Assembly (NCBI RefSeq): GCF_003731635.1
Contig: NZ_RCUA01000078.1
Location: 64,062-128,061 of the forward strand
Direction of reading: 5' to 3'
Length of the DNA: 64,000 nt
Origin: Marisediminitalea oceani
GTDB taxonomy: Bacteria > Pseudomonadota > Gammaproteobacteria > Enterobacterales > Alteromonadaceae
Made by a program: the position numbers and the translations under genes. Below the pieces are notes generated by a model. That model was given only the letters and a program-made list of their open reading frames with translations. It was not told where the DNA came from and ran no database searches. Shown here piece after piece: positions 27,860-37,452 of this stretch (its first letter is position 1; each line of letters begins with the position of its first letter).

Positions 27860-27889
27860 TTGACTTGTTACTGCATAATAAAGTACAAA
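27860..27889 (+). promoter_or_regulatory. Candidate gltA promoter
   Basis: TTGACT (27860-27865) and TACAAA (27884-27889) are separated by 18 bases, about 75 bases before the gltA ATG. A second candidate lies upstream (TTGATC 27786-27791, TATAAT 27811-27816). Confidence 0.5.
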
Positions 27890-27963
27890 TACGCCACTTT
27901 TCCCACCGGATTGCTCAAAATTGAGTAACATCCCGATAAAGAAAATTCTGAGGAGAGCAACTT

Positions 27964-29241
27964 ATGGCAGATCAAAAAGCCATTCTGAAAGCGGGCGACA
28001 AGGAAATTGAACTTCCTATCTTGTCTGGTACAGCAGGACAAGATGTGATTGATATTCGTGCCCTTGGTAAACACGGCTATTTCACCTATGACCCTGGTTT
28101 CCTGGCGACTGGATCTTGCGAGTCTTCCATCACATTTATCGACGGCGCAGAAGGTGTATTGTTACACCGCGGCTTCCCAATCGACGAACTGGCGCGTGAT
28201 GCCAGCTATCTCGAAGTTTGTCACATGCTGCTGCACGGTGATGCACCGAATAAAGAAGAATACGAAGAATTCGAAAACACTATCAAACGCCACACCATGG
28301 TACATGAGCAAATTCACATGTTCTTCCATGGCTTCCGTAACGATGCCCACCCTATGGCCATGCTGAACGGTACTGTTGGTGCGATGTCTTCGTTCTATCA
28401 CAGCGACCTGGACGTTTCTAATTTTGACATGCGTGTACGTTGTGCACACCGTCTGATCGCAAAGATGCCTACCCTGGTAGCGATGTGTTACAAATACAAC
28501 ATCGGTCAGCCATTTGTTTATCCTCGTAACGACCTGAGCTACGCGGCTAACTTCCTGAACATGATGTTCTCTGTTCCGGCTGAAGATTACAAAATCAGCC
28601 CGGCGGTAGAGCGTGCTATGGACCGTATCTTTACCCTGCACGCCGACCACGAGCAAAATGCATCAACCTCTACCGTACGTTTAGCAGGTTCATCCGGTGC
28701 AAACCCTTATGCTTGTATCGCTGCAGGTGTTGCTTCACTTTGGGGTCCTGCTCACGGTGGTGCTAACGAAGCTTGTCTGAATATGCTGGAAGAAATCGGT
28801 TCTGTAGACCGTATTCCAGAGTTCATTAATCGTGCAAAAGATAAGAACGACCCGTTCCGTCTGATGGGCTTTGGTCACCGTGTGTACAAAAACCACGATC
28901 CACGCGCTACAGTAATGCGCGAGAGCTGTCACGAAGTACTGAAAGAGCTTAATGTTCAGGATCCGCTGCTGGACGTAGCAATGGAGCTGGAACGTATTGC
29001 CCTTGAAGACCCGTACTTCGCCGAGAAGAAACTGTTCCCGAACGTTGATTTCTACTCTGGTATCGTACTGAAGGCAATTGGTATTCCAACTAACATGTTT
29101 ACCTGTATCTTTGCCCTGTCACGTACTGTTGGCTGGATTTCACACTGGCACGAAATGATGTCTGATCCTGCACAAAAGATCGGTCGTCCTCGCCAGTTAT
29201 ACACCGGTCACACTCAGCGTAAATATACGCCAATTAAATAA
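27964..29241 (+). CDS. gltA: Citrate synthase (type II)
   Basis: This 425-residue enzyme condenses oxaloacetate with acetyl-CoA. The catalytic segments are [28 protein letters not shown] and the Asp in NVDFYSG. The N-terminal beta-rich extension ([22 protein letters not shown]) and overall length match the hexameric type found in Gram-negative bacteria, which is often NADH-inhibited. The ATG follows GAGGAGAG. It is divergent from sdhCDAB, the standard gammaproteobacterial arrangement, and a terminator follows 26 bases after the stop. Confidence 0.98.
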   Translation: MADQKAILKAGDKEIELPILSGTAGQDVIDIRALGKHGYFTYDPGFLATGSCESSITFIDGAEGVLLHRGFPIDELARDASYLEVCHMLLHGDAPNKEEYEEFENTIKRHTMVHEQIHMFFHGFRNDAHPMAMLNGTVGAMSSFYHSDLDVSNFDMRVRCAHRLIAKMPTLVAMCYKYNIGQPFVYPRNDLSYAANFLNMMFSVPAEDYKISPAVERAMDRIFTLHADHEQNASTSTVRLAGSSGANPYACIAAGVASLWGPAHGGANEACLNMLEEIGSVDRIPEFINRAKDKNDPFRLMGFGHRVYKNHDPRATVMRESCHEVLKELNVQDPLLDVAMELERIALEDPYFAEKKLFPNVDFYSGIVLKAIGIPTNMFTCIFALSRTVGWISHWHEMMSDPAQKIGRPRQLYTGHTQRKYTPIK

Positions 29242-29267
29242 CGTTAATTTAATTGTTAAAGAATAAA

Positions 29268-29290
29268 GGCTCGCATTGCGGGCCTTTTTT
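29268..29290 (+). terminator. Terminator after gltA
   Basis: GGCTCGC (29268-29274) pairs with GCGGGCC (29278-29284), with one G-U pair and a three-base loop, followed by six T residues. Confidence 0.9.
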
Positions 29291-29470
29291 ATTATCAATT
29301 AATAACTTAACAATATATTAACTTTAAATTTTACTTTTAATTAACATTAATTGCGTGCGCGATTTTAAATTAATTAGAAATGGTAATATGTGACGGATTT
29401 AATAATCCACCAATTAGAAAATTTCGTAATAAATTTTAAATATTTATTATAAGTAAGGTACTCAATAACA

Positions 29471-29890
29471 ATGCAACCTCTCATAAAGCAATTAGGTTAC
29501 GCCGGTTTGCTGCCTTTTATTGGTTTAAATGCGCTGACTTTTACCGATATCCTGCCACAATCACTGGTATACCTTTACTTTACGCAGTATTCAGCCGTGC
29601 TGTTGTCGTTTTTTGGTGGCGTGCACTGGTACGATGCCATTAGCAGTAATAAGCCTGCCCATCAGAGGTACGTGGCAATGTTGCCGACTATTGTAGGCTG
29701 GATATGCTTAACTCAAACCGGCGCGCCCTGGGTATTAGGGGTGTTGAGTATTAGTTACCTGCTCATGATGTTTTACGACAAACAGGTACTTACCCTGCCA
29801 AAAGAAATGGTTGTGGCTTATACCAAACTGCGTATGCAGTTAACCACAGTAGTTGTGTTATCTCACGCTCTGATGATTTTCAGCCGCTAA
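29471..29890 (+). CDS. DUF3429 inner-membrane protein
   Basis: The 139-residue protein has four or five hydrophobic segments (GLLPFIGLNAL, FTQYSAVLLSFFGGVHWYDAI, MLPTIVGWICL, VLGVLSISYLLMMFYD and a C-terminal helix). The conserved FGGVHW and LPTIVGW patterns fit DUF3429, whose function is unknown. It stands alone between gltA and manB on the plus strand, behind a 229-base A+T-rich spacer, and ends at a bidirectional terminator. Confidence 0.82.
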   Translation: MQPLIKQLGYAGLLPFIGLNALTFTDILPQSLVYLYFTQYSAVLLSFFGGVHWYDAISSNKPAHQRYVAMLPTIVGWICLTQTGAPWVLGVLSISYLLMMFYDKQVLTLPKEMVVAYTKLRMQLTTVVVLSHALMIFSR

Positions 29891-29918
29891 GTGCTAACAA
29901 TTAAGTCTCTGAAATAAA

Positions 29919-29940
29919 AACACCAGCCGAAGCTGGTGTT
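29919..29940. terminator. Bidirectional terminator between the DUF3429 gene and manB
   Basis: AACACCAGC (29919-29927) and GCTGGTGTT (29932-29940) form a nine-bp stem closed by a CGAA loop, with A residues before and T residues after. It can serve both converging transcripts. Confidence 0.92.
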
Positions 29941-29968
29941 TTTTATTGAATAATTAAGTCGGTCTGGC

Positions 29969-31426
29969 TTATTCCGCTCTGATCAAATCCAGCAATTCTT
30001 TGGTTTTTTCTTCAACCAAAGCAATATCACCTTTAGATTCAACATTCAGACGGATCACCGGCTCAGTATTGGATTTACGTAAATTAAACCGCCAGTTACC
30101 AAATTCCAGGCCAATCCCATCGGTTTCGTCAATCACCTCAGCCAGTGGCTGGTATTTTTCAAGTACCCGCGCCAGTGCTGCATCAGCATCCTTTAATTTG
30201 CTGTTGATTTCGCCCGACGACGGGAAAGCTTCGATACGCTCTTTCACCATAGACGCCAGTGACTTCTGACGGGTACAGATAAGCTCTGCTACCAGCAACC
30301 ATGGGATCATTCCCGAGTCACAATAAGCGAAATCCCTGAAGTAATGGTGAGCACTCATTTCACCACCGTAGACGGCATCTTCCTGCCGCATCCGTTCTTT
30401 AATAAACGCATGACCCGTTTTACATTTAATCGGCGTACCACCAGCAGACTTAATAATGTCTTCACTGTTCCAGTACACACGTGGGTCATAAATAATTTTG
30501 CTTGGTCCTTTATCAAGGAACGCCTGAGCAAGTAGACCCACAATGTAATAGCCTTCAATAAAGTTACCGTCAGCGTCAAACAGGAAACAACGATCGAAGT
30601 CGCCATCCCAGGCAATACCAAAGTCAGCGCCACTTTCGATTACTGCATTAGCAGTATCAGCGCGATTTTCTGGTAATAAAGGATTAGGGATACCATTCGG
30701 GAACGTACCATCGGCATTATGATGCACTTTGACAAATTCAATCGGCACGTCTTTCTCGTGCAGTTTTTTCTCAATGGCATCCAGCGCCAGTCCGGCAGCA
30801 CCGTTACCTGCGTTGGTTACAATTTTCAGCGGTGTGAAGTTATTGATATCAACGTAAGATAAAATGTGCGAGACGTAAGCGTCCATGTTCAGGTGACGGT
30901 GGTATTTCCCGCTTTCTGCCAGGATGTCTGTAGCAATGTGCGCTTTGCCATTAAAGAACGCATCAGCGTCGATTTTGGCGCCTTTAGCATAAAAATCCAG
31001 ACGCTCAGCCACATAGTCACTGTCGAGCGCTTCGGCGCGGTCTTTAATAGCATTCAGACCAGTATCGCCACTAATAGGCACCGAACCGGCCTTCACCAAT
31101 TTCATACCATTGTAATTAATCGGGTTATGGCTGGCGGTTACTTCGATTCCGCCATCAACGCCAAGGTGTTTGGTCGCGAAGTAGATTTCTTCGGTACCAG
31201 CCATACCAATATCAGTGACTTCTGCGCCACCATCAACAAGGCCTGCACTCAGTGCCAGCTTCAGCGGTGTGGAAGTGAGACGAACATCACCTCCCACTAC
31301 CACAGATTTAGCTGACAATTCTTCTGCAAAAGCAAAACCAATCCGGTAAGCGACCTCTTCGTTAAGCTGAGTGTTTAACTCACCACGGATGTCATAGGCT
31401 TTAAAACAGGTAATAGGTGTTGTCAT
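29969..31426 (-). CDS. manB: Phosphomannomutase
   Basis: The 485-residue alpha-D-phosphohexomutase interconverts mannose-6-phosphate and mannose-1-phosphate for GDP-mannose synthesis. It shows the start [11 protein letters not shown], the phosphoserine site [13 protein letters not shown] (Ser99), the metal site DGDFDRC and the sugar-binding [10 protein letters not shown]. The phosphate-binding segment near the end is [12 protein letters not shown]. The family is also called CpsG. It lies 17 bases downstream of manC, so the two form an operon. The product would feed O-antigen or exopolysaccharide, whose transferases are not in this window. Confidence 0.95.
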   Translation of the reverse strand: MTTPITCFKAYDIRGELNTQLNEEVAYRIGFAFAEELSAKSVVVGGDVRLTSTPLKLALSAGLVDGGAEVTDIGMAGTEEIYFATKHLGVDGGIEVTASHNPINYNGMKLVKAGSVPISGDTGLNAIKDRAEALDSDYVAERLDFYAKGAKIDADAFFNGKAHIATDILAESGKYHRHLNMDAYVSHILSYVDINNFTPLKIVTNAGNGAAGLALDAIEKKLHEKDVPIEFVKVHHNADGTFPNGIPNPLLPENRADTANAVIESGADFGIAWDGDFDRCFLFDADGNFIEGYYIVGLLAQAFLDKGPSKIIYDPRVYWNSEDIIKSAGGTPIKCKTGHAFIKERMRQEDAVYGGEMSAHHYFRDFAYCDSGMIPWLLVAELICTRQKSLASMVKERIEAFPSSGEINSKLKDADAALARVLEKYQPLAEVIDETDGIGLEFGNWRFNLRKSNTEPVIRLNVESKGDIALVEEKTKELLDLIRAE

Positions 31427-31443
31427 AGTTGTTTTTACTCAGC

Positions 31444-32856
31444 TTATTTTGACTCGGTTCTGCCGTAGCGATCAGAGAAACGGACAATGTCGTCTTCCCC
31501 CAGATAAGCACCCGATTGCACTTCAATAAGTTCCAGCGGGATTTTGCCCGGGTTTTCCAACGCGTGTACATCACCAATCGGGATGTAAACCGATTCATTT
31601 TCGGTCACCAACTGGGTTTTCTCGCCGATGGTCACGTTGGCAGTACCTGATACCACAATCCAGTGTTCTGCTCTGTGGTGATGCATCTGGACCGACAGCT
31701 TTTCACCCGGCTTAACGGTAATGCGCTTAACCTGGAAACGCTTGCCATTATCGATAGAATCGTAGCTACCCCACGGGCGGAACACTTCACGATGGAACTG
31801 GAATTCAGGGCGTTGTTCAGCCTTTAACTTGTTCACGACATTTTTAATGTCCTGCACTTTGTTTTTATTGGCGACCATTACGGCATCTTTGGTTTCTACC
31901 ACGACCACATCATCCAGACCAACAACGGCTATCAAACGCTCCTCGGCGTTGATATAGCTATTATTAACGCCTTCAAGAATCGCATCACCAACAATCACGT
32001 TGCCTTTTTCGTCTTTATTATCTGCGGTTTCCCACAGTGACGACCAGCTACCTACATCAGACCAGCCAGCATCCAGCGGTACCATGGCCGCCAGCGCGGT
32101 TTTTTCCATTACAGCATAATCGATAGAGTCGTCAGGACAGGTAGCGAAAATCTCAGGATCGATGCGGATAAAGTCTAAATCTTTGCTCTCTGAAGCAATC
32201 GCCTGCTCACAGATACTGTACATTTCCGGTGCATGCTTTTTCAGCTCAGCCAGATAGACGCTGGCTTTAAACATAAACATACCGCTGTTCCAGAAGTAGT
32301 TACCGGAATCGACATACTGTTGTGCCGTAGCCAGGTCTGGCTTCTCGACAAATTCATCCACCTTCATGCCAACACCAATGGCCTCACCGCCCTTAATGTA
32401 ACCATAACCGGTGTGGGCCTGATCCGGCACAATACCAAAAGTGACCAGATTGCCATCCATCGCCAGCTCGTTAGCCTTACTAACAGCCGCCTGGAAACCA
32501 GCAGAATCTTTGATCAGGTGATCGGCAGCCAGAACCAGCAACACCGGGTCATCATCAGTTTGCATTGCATGCAGTGCTGCCAGTGCTATGGCGGGTGCGG
32601 TATTGCGTCCAACAGGCTCCAGGATTATACCACCATGGTCGCCGCCCATCTGACGTAACTGCTCAGCTACTAAAAAGCGGTGTGCATCATTACAAATCAC
32701 AATGGGGTTAGCGGCACTGCTGCCGTCCAGGCGCTGCAGTGTTTCCTGCAACATGGTTTGTTCTGAAGTTAAAGCGAGAAACTGCTTAGGCAGGGCTGCT
32801 CGGGATTTAGGCCATAAACGGCTGCCAGAGCCACCGGCTAATACGACTGGTTTCAT
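31444..32856 (-). CDS. manC: Mannose-1-phosphate guanylyltransferase / mannose-6-phosphate isomerase
   Basis: The 470-residue bifunctional enzyme makes GDP-mannose. The N-terminal nucleotidyltransferase opens with [23 protein letters not shown], close to the family signature, and includes VEKPDLATA and the WNSGMF segment. The C-terminal cupin domain (about residues 345-470) has [20 protein letters not shown], the metal-binding [10 protein letters not shown] and [14 protein letters not shown], giving the isomerase half. The start is preceded by AGGAA. It is first in the manC-manB operon. Confidence 0.96.
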   Translation of the reverse strand: MKPVVLAGGSGSRLWPKSRAALPKQFLALTSEQTMLQETLQRLDGSSAANPIVICNDAHRFLVAEQLRQMGGDHGGIILEPVGRNTAPAIALAALHAMQTDDDPVLLVLAADHLIKDSAGFQAAVSKANELAMDGNLVTFGIVPDQAHTGYGYIKGGEAIGVGMKVDEFVEKPDLATAQQYVDSGNYFWNSGMFMFKASVYLAELKKHAPEMYSICEQAIASESKDLDFIRIDPEIFATCPDDSIDYAVMEKTALAAMVPLDAGWSDVGSWSSLWETADNKDEKGNVIVGDAILEGVNNSYINAEERLIAVVGLDDVVVVETKDAVMVANKNKVQDIKNVVNKLKAEQRPEFQFHREVFRPWGSYDSIDNGKRFQVKRITVKPGEKLSVQMHHHRAEHWIVVSGTANVTIGEKTQLVTENESVYIPIGDVHALENPGKIPLELIEVQSGAYLGEDDIVRFSDRYGRTESK

Positions 32857-32972
32857 GTTGGTTCCTGTTGATTGCGGGAGCGAATTACAAGCAGTAGTTG
32901 TCTGCTTATTCCCTTATTTATTCCTTAATCCATGTTAATCAAGGACTGCAGGGCAATCAACATTCACAACGT

Positions 32973-33033
32973 AATTTATCGAAATAAATTGTCAGGACCG
33001 ACTAGTCGACGGGAATTTGTTTAATTTCCCGTC
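32973..33033. repeat. Two hairpins downstream of the pirin gene
   Basis: AATTTAT (32973-32979) / ATAAATT (32984-32990) closes on a CGAA loop, and GACGGGAA (33008-33015) / TTCCCGTC (33026-33033) has a ten-base loop. They lie between the manC start and the pirin stop. The second could terminate the pirin transcript on the minus strand, although no U-tract follows. Confidence 0.5.
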
Positions 33034-33058
33034 AACCAGTTAATCGTATCTGCATTTT

Positions 33059-33892
33059 TTAAACAGTTAATTTACCTTGTTGGTAATCGGTGATGGCCTG
33101 TTGAATTTCGGCCTGAGTATTCATCACGAAGGGGCCATACTGAACCACAGGTTCACCAATCGGGGCTGCAGCAACTAAAATCGCCTTGCCGGCTTCGCTG
33201 CTGGCCACGTCGAGCTCATCACCGTCATTAAGTACTGCCAGTTTGCCACAGGTAATGGTTTCGCCGCTAACGTCGAGGCTGCCATCATAACAATAAATAA
33301 AGGCGCTGTGGCCTGCCGCTACCGGGATGATTGCCGACGCGTCTGCCTGCCAGTGCAGATCGGTAAAAAGTGGCTTTACTCTGGCGGTATTAACCGGGCC
33401 ACTAACACCGTTAAGTGTACCGGCCAGCACTTTTGCCTCTATACTCTGCCCCACGGACACTGTTTTCACCTCGTCTGGCTGAATATCCTGGTAACCGGGT
33501 GCCGACATCTTATCTTTTGCCGGCAGATTCACCCACAGCTGAAAGCCCTTAAGCAGGCCGTCGGTTTGCTGAGGCATTTCTTCATGAATAATGCCCTTAC
33601 CAGCATTCATCCACTGGATACCGCCATCTTCAATAATTCCCTCGTTGCCCACCGAATCCCGATGGCGCATTTTCCCTTTCAGCATATAAGTTACCGTCTG
33701 GAAACCGCGGTGCGGATGCGGCGGGAAGCCGGCAATATATTCATCGGGTTTATCCGAGCCGAAGAAATCGAGCATCAGGAACGGGTCGAGATTGGGTAAT
33801 AAACGCTGGCCGATAATCCGGGTTAAGCTTACCCCCGCACCATCCTGGGTTGGCATCCCACTGACAAGTTGCTTAATAGTTCGGTTGGTCAT
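33059..33892 (-). CDS. Pirin-family cupin protein
   Basis: The 277-residue bicupin has the pirin signature: FPPHPHRGFQTVTYML, MRHRDSVGNEGIIEDGGIQWMNAGKGIIHEE and the pirin C-terminal domain. The three His and one Glu that bind the metal are present. Some family members, such as YhaK or YhhW in Escherichia coli, are redox-sensitive or have quercetinase activity; the function here is not known. It lies six bases downstream of the glutathionyl-hydroquinone reductase gene, so the two are an operon. In Escherichia coli yqjG and yhaK are also close together, suggesting a link in quinone or oxidative-stress handling. Confidence 0.92.
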   Translation of the reverse strand: MTNRTIKQLVSGMPTQDGAGVSLTRIIGQRLLPNLDPFLMLDFFGSDKPDEYIAGFPPHPHRGFQTVTYMLKGKMRHRDSVGNEGIIEDGGIQWMNAGKGIIHEEMPQQTDGLLKGFQLWVNLPAKDKMSAPGYQDIQPDEVKTVSVGQSIEAKVLAGTLNGVSGPVNTARVKPLFTDLHWQADASAIIPVAAGHSAFIYCYDGSLDVSGETITCGKLAVLNDGDELDVASSEAGKAILVAAAPIGEPVVQYGPFVMNTQAEIQQAITDYQQGKLTV

Positions 33893-33898
33893 TGTTGT

Positions 33899-34831
33899 TT
33901 ACTTCCATAAAGACAGATCGGGCCCTACGGGAACGACCTGTGTAGGATTAATCATTGTGTGACTGTAATAGTAGTGACGCTTAATATGTTCCATATTCGT
34001 TGTATCGGCTACGCCCGGCATCCGGTAAATGCGCTTCATATAATTAAACATGGCCGGATAGTCACTGATTTGTTTACGGTTACACTTAAAATGGCCGTGA
34101 TACACAGCGTCGAAGCGTACTAACGTGGTAAACAAACGAATGTCAGCCTCGGTTAGCGTGCCACCTACCAGGAAAGGTTGTTTTTCCAGGCGGGCTTCCA
34201 CCTTATCTAAAGCAGCAAATAACGCATTAACCGCTTCTTCATAAACCTGTTGTTCAGTAGCAAACCCTGACTTGTATACCCCATTATTAATATCGTTGTA
34301 CACCCATTGATTCACTTCATCTATCTCAGATTGTAACGTCTCGGGGTAATAATCGGTGTGGTTACCGGTAATGTCATTAAAGCTGGTATTGAGGATGCGG
34401 ATAATCTCAGCCGATTCGTTATTGACGATTTTTTCGGTCTTTTTATCCCACAGTACCGGTACCGTAACACGAGTAGTAATATCTGCCTGCTGACGGAGAT
34501 AAATCTCATACATAAACTGATGGCCATAAAGCGTATCCCCGGTACTGCCCTTATGCGGCAAAAAACTCCAGCCTTTATCAAGCATTTCCGGATTTACAAC
34601 CGAAACTCCGATATGGGAATTTAAGGATTTAAGCTCTCGCATTATCAGGGTACGGTGTGCCCACGGACAAGCCAGAGAGACATACAAATGATAGCGGCCA
34701 CTTTCTGCTTTAAATTCACTGTTCTCACCAATGGTATTTCTGAACAATGAATCCTGACGTTCAAACCGACCACCGCTTTTATCGGTGTCATACCATTTGT
34801 CGTGCCATTTGCCGTCAATTAACAAGCCCAT
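33899..34831 (-). CDS. yqjG: Glutathionyl-hydroquinone reductase (YqjG/ECM4-type glutathione transferase)
   Basis: The 310-residue omega/xi-class glutathione transferase reduces glutathionyl-hydroquinones. The catalytic Cys55 lies in LACPWAHR. Other signatures are NNESAEIIRILN (glutathione site), a GVYKSGFATEQ segment and a C-terminal helical domain with LVRFDAVYHGHFKCN. Length and layout match YqjG/ECM4. The ATG follows GGGAGAG. It is upstream of the pirin gene in a two-gene operon, which fits a redox or quinone-repair role. Confidence 0.93.
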   Translation of the reverse strand: MGLLIDGKWHDKWYDTDKSGGRFERQDSLFRNTIGENSEFKAESGRYHLYVSLACPWAHRTLIMRELKSLNSHIGVSVVNPEMLDKGWSFLPHKGSTGDTLYGHQFMYEIYLRQQADITTRVTVPVLWDKKTEKIVNNESAEIIRILNTSFNDITGNHTDYYPETLQSEIDEVNQWVYNDINNGVYKSGFATEQQVYEEAVNALFAALDKVEARLEKQPFLVGGTLTEADIRLFTTLVRFDAVYHGHFKCNRKQISDYPAMFNYMKRIYRMPGVADTTNMEHIKRHYYYSHTMINPTQVVPVGPDLSLWK

Positions 34832-34927
34832 GATGCTCTCCCGTGTAAGATAAATGAATGCGTGCTAAGTGGAACACACATCTGTCTAAACGGCTTAACG
34901 GAACATTTGGATTGATTGTTCTATGTT

Positions 34928-36130
34928 TTAGAACAGTCGGTTAATTATCTCATCAGCAATAGGTAAGGCACTGGTTGCCGCCGGTGATGGCGCATTCCCA
35001 ACGTGTAACGCATGGGTAGATTCCACAAACTTAAAGTCGTGCACGAGTAGGCCGTTTTTGTCTACCGCCTGTGCTCGGATCCCAGCGCGATAAGGTAAAA
35101 AGTCTGCTGCGGTAATGCCGGGGCAATAGCGGCTCACCAGTCTGGCATAGTGCGTTTTAGACAAGGACGAATGTAACTCTTTAACGGCAGCGCGCCTGTA
35201 CCGCCAAAGCAATTTCCACACATCACCGTGGGCAAACAGATGCAACCATTCAGCATCAGTGCTGAATAAACTATTATATGCCTCACGGCCTGTGGTCAGA
35301 ACAGCATTTGGCCCCACAGTAGTGTACCCGCCTATCATTCGGGTTAAATGTACTCCTAAAAATGGCATCGCCGGATCCGGCACCGGATAAATCAGATGAC
35401 GGGAGATGTCATCGTACTTACTGTTTAAACGGTAATACTCACCTTTAAAAGGCAACATTCTGAAGTCGCACTCAAGTCCCTGCATCCGGATCAGTTCATC
35501 ACTATAAATACCTGCGCAATTGATTAATTTAGCCGCCCTGACTGTGGTTTCGCCCCGTGGATGAGAAAATCGTAACAACATGCCGTTATTACTGTCCTCT
35601 ATGCTCTCAAGCTTATGCTGATAATGGATCTGGCACTGACCCTGAGCGATTGCCTGCTGTAACAGGCAGCCCGTGATAGCCTTGTAATCGGTGATGCCAG
35701 TTTGCGCGACAAAAAAACCGCCCACAGCATTGATGGCAGGTTCACGGCGTTGAATTTCAGCAGCCGTTAGCCGCTGTGGTTGGAGTTCGTTCTGTTCGCA
35801 ACGATGGTACAGTTCTTCCAGAGCGGGTAACTCATCTTCGCTCGTTGCCACAATCAGTTTGCCGCACTGTTCATGGGGCAAACCAAATTCCTTGCATAAT
35901 TCAAAGGTGTGCTCCAATCCGGCGCGGCAAAAACGGGCTTTATAACTGCCCGGCGCATAATAAACCCCGGCGTGTATCACCCCGGAGTTACGCCCGGTTT
36001 GATGGGCAGCGCAATCTGTTTCTTTGTCGAACATCATGATGCGGGCATCGGGCTGACGCTGACTCAGCTTATAAGCCACGGCAGCGCCAATAATACCAGC
36101 ACCGACGATGGCAAAATCACATTCTGTCAT
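34928..36130 (-). CDS. lhgO: L-2-hydroxyglutarate oxidase/dehydrogenase
   Basis: The FAD-dependent enzyme of about 400 residues oxidises L-2-hydroxyglutarate to 2-oxoglutarate and passes electrons to quinone. It has the dinucleotide fold FAIVGAGIIGAAVAYKLS, the family segment HQTGRNSGVIHAGVYY, then FRGEYYRL-like FKGEYYRLNSKYDD, PDPAMPFLGVHLTRM and the end NAPSPAATSALPIADEI. I place the start at ATG 36130, right before the FAD fold; a longer frame to 36196 would add 22 unrelated residues and reach toward tcdA. It is divergent from tcdA, with 78 bases between starts. It recycles a by-product of 2-oxoglutarate metabolism. Confidence 0.93.
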   Translation of the reverse strand: MTECDFAIVGAGIIGAAVAYKLSQRQPDARIMMFDKETDCAAHQTGRNSGVIHAGVYYAPGSYKARFCRAGLEHTFELCKEFGLPHEQCGKLIVATSEDELPALEELYHRCEQNELQPQRLTAAEIQRREPAINAVGGFFVAQTGITDYKAITGCLLQQAIAQGQCQIHYQHKLESIEDSNNGMLLRFSHPRGETTVRAAKLINCAGIYSDELIRMQGLECDFRMLPFKGEYYRLNSKYDDISRHLIYPVPDPAMPFLGVHLTRMIGGYTTVGPNAVLTTGREAYNSLFSTDAEWLHLFAHGDVWKLLWRYRRAAVKELHSSLSKTHYARLVSRYCPGITAADFLPYRAGIRAQAVDKNGLLVHDFKFVESTHALHVGNAPSPAATSALPIADEIINRLF

Positions 36131-36208
36131 GGGTATTCTATTGAAAAATGCTAAACTCACCCCGATAGTACCCGTCCCATCATTAACATCAACCAAAAAG
36201 GGTCTGAA

Positions 36209-36982
36209 ATGTTTGATTCACAACGCTTTGGCGGTGTTGCCCGGTTATATGGAGAGCAACAAACCACGCACATTGCCGGGCTGCATATTGCCGTAATTGG
36301 CATTGGCGGTGTTGGCTCGTGGAGTGCTGAGGCGCTGGCCAGAACGGGCGTAGGTCAGATAACCCTGATTGATCTGGATGACATCTGTGTTACCAATACC
36401 AACCGCCAGATCCATGCTTTAAATGATACCGTTGGCCAGGCCAAAGTTACGGTAATGGCACAGCGTATCAGTCAAATCAACCCGGCATGCAAAGTGAATG
36501 TTATTGAAGATTTTGTTACGCCTGACACGGTTATGGAACATCTGGCCGGTGGATACGATGGCGTTATAGAGGCAACGGATTCCATCAGGGCTAAGGCCAG
36601 CATTTTATATTACTGCAAACGCAATAAATTACCCGTGGTTACCGTAGGCGGAGCCGGCGGCCAGGTTGACCCAACCCAGATAACCTGCGCCGATCTGGCT
36701 AAAACCATTCAGGATCCGTTAGCAGCAAAACTTCGCAACGAATTACGCCGTAACTACGGATTTTCCAAAAATCCTAAACGACGCTTCGGCATTGAATGTA
36801 TCTATTCCACTGAACAACTTCGCTACCCACAGCCCGATGGGTCGGTTTGTCATAACAAGTCCCTCACCGATGGCAGCACCCGCCTTGATTGTGCCTCCGG
36901 ATTTGGTGCGTCAGTTATGGTAACGGCTTCCTTTGGTATGTTTGCCGCCGCCAGGCTTATCAATAAGCTCACTGGCATTTAA
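36209..36982 (+). CDS. tcdA: tRNA threonylcarbamoyladenosine dehydratase
   Basis: The 257-residue E1-like enzyme (CsdL/YgdL) cyclises t6A37 to ct6A37 in tRNA using ATP. The ATP-binding glycine-rich loop is VIGIGGVGSWSAEAL, followed by LIDLDDICVTNTNRQ, VIEATDSIRAKA and VTVGGAGGQVDPT. The start ATG follows AAGGG. Length is typical. It is probably co-transcribed with the small unknown gene 61 bases downstream. Confidence 0.95.
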   Translation: MFDSQRFGGVARLYGEQQTTHIAGLHIAVIGIGGVGSWSAEALARTGVGQITLIDLDDICVTNTNRQIHALNDTVGQAKVTVMAQRISQINPACKVNVIEDFVTPDTVMEHLAGGYDGVIEATDSIRAKASILYYCKRNKLPVVTVGGAGGQVDPTQITCADLAKTIQDPLAAKLRNELRRNYGFSKNPKRRFGIECIYSTEQLRYPQPDGSVCHNKSLTDGSTRLDCASGFGASVMVTASFGMFAAARLINKLTGI

Positions 36983-37043
36983 CTGTAACGCGGCTCGACA
37001 TTTCACGCGGGCTCGCGCACAATACCGCAAAAGGAGAGCCATT

Positions 37044-37451
37044 ATGCAACAACACGAACTAGAACAACTGATGGCAGACAGCGCAAAAGACGCTGTAGGT
37101 ACCAGTCGGGATATGTTTAACATTGAGTTAGACTACAGCGCTGAAAGCATCGAATTAATAGATAGTCTGCTGCTGGCGTTTATCGACCGCTTTAAGGATC
37201 AGGCCCTGGAAGATAACGCGGTATTCACGCTGTGTAATATTTACGGTGCTTACATTGGTGAAGTAATGCGCAGCCTGATTGGCGGCAGTTGGCGTTATGA
37301 CGAGTCAGATAAAACCGCGCCTTATGTGGTACTGGATGTTGGTGAGTATTCTTACGCCTTTGCCGGAATCTGTTATGAGCGACTGGTTAATGACAGCCAG
37401 GTAAGTGTTAAGGCCTACTTTGATCAGGCACTGGCAAATAACACTCAGTAA
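37044..37451 (+). CDS. Conserved-looking cytosolic protein, function unknown
   Basis: I do not recognise this protein. It has about 135 residues, is acidic, and shows no signal peptide or membrane segment. A central segment, LCNIYGAYIGEVMRSLIGGSWRYD, followed by PYVVLDVGEYSYAFAGICYERL, looks like a compact alpha/beta fold. The start is decided by a strong AAGGAG (37031-37036) before ATG 37044; the frame is open further upstream but overlaps tcdA. It follows tcdA on the same strand and ends two bases before the converging DUF2919 gene. Confidence 0.75.
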   Translation: MQQHELEQLMADSAKDAVGTSRDMFNIELDYSAESIELIDSLLLAFIDRFKDQALEDNAVFTLCNIYGAYIGEVMRSLIGGSWRYDESDKTAPYVVLDVGEYSYAFAGICYERLVNDSQVSVKAYFDQALANNTQ

Positions 37452-37452
37452 T

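Larger units (their letters stand above)
27563..27963. other. Divergent control region between sdhC and gltA
   Basis: This 401-base A+T-rich region holds promoters for both TCA units. Items seen: an inverted repeat (27646-27654 / 27675-27683), an exact ArcA-type 10-mer (27661-27670), a gltA promoter candidate (27860-27889) and an upstream alternative with TTGATC (27786-27791) and TATAAT (27811-27816), 19 bases apart. The gltA ribosome site GAGGAGAG precedes its ATG. No gene was seen. Confidence 0.65.

Noticed and set aside
28162..28656. 164-codon frame antisense to gltA
   Set aside because: It is a shadow of the citrate synthase coding frame with no family features.
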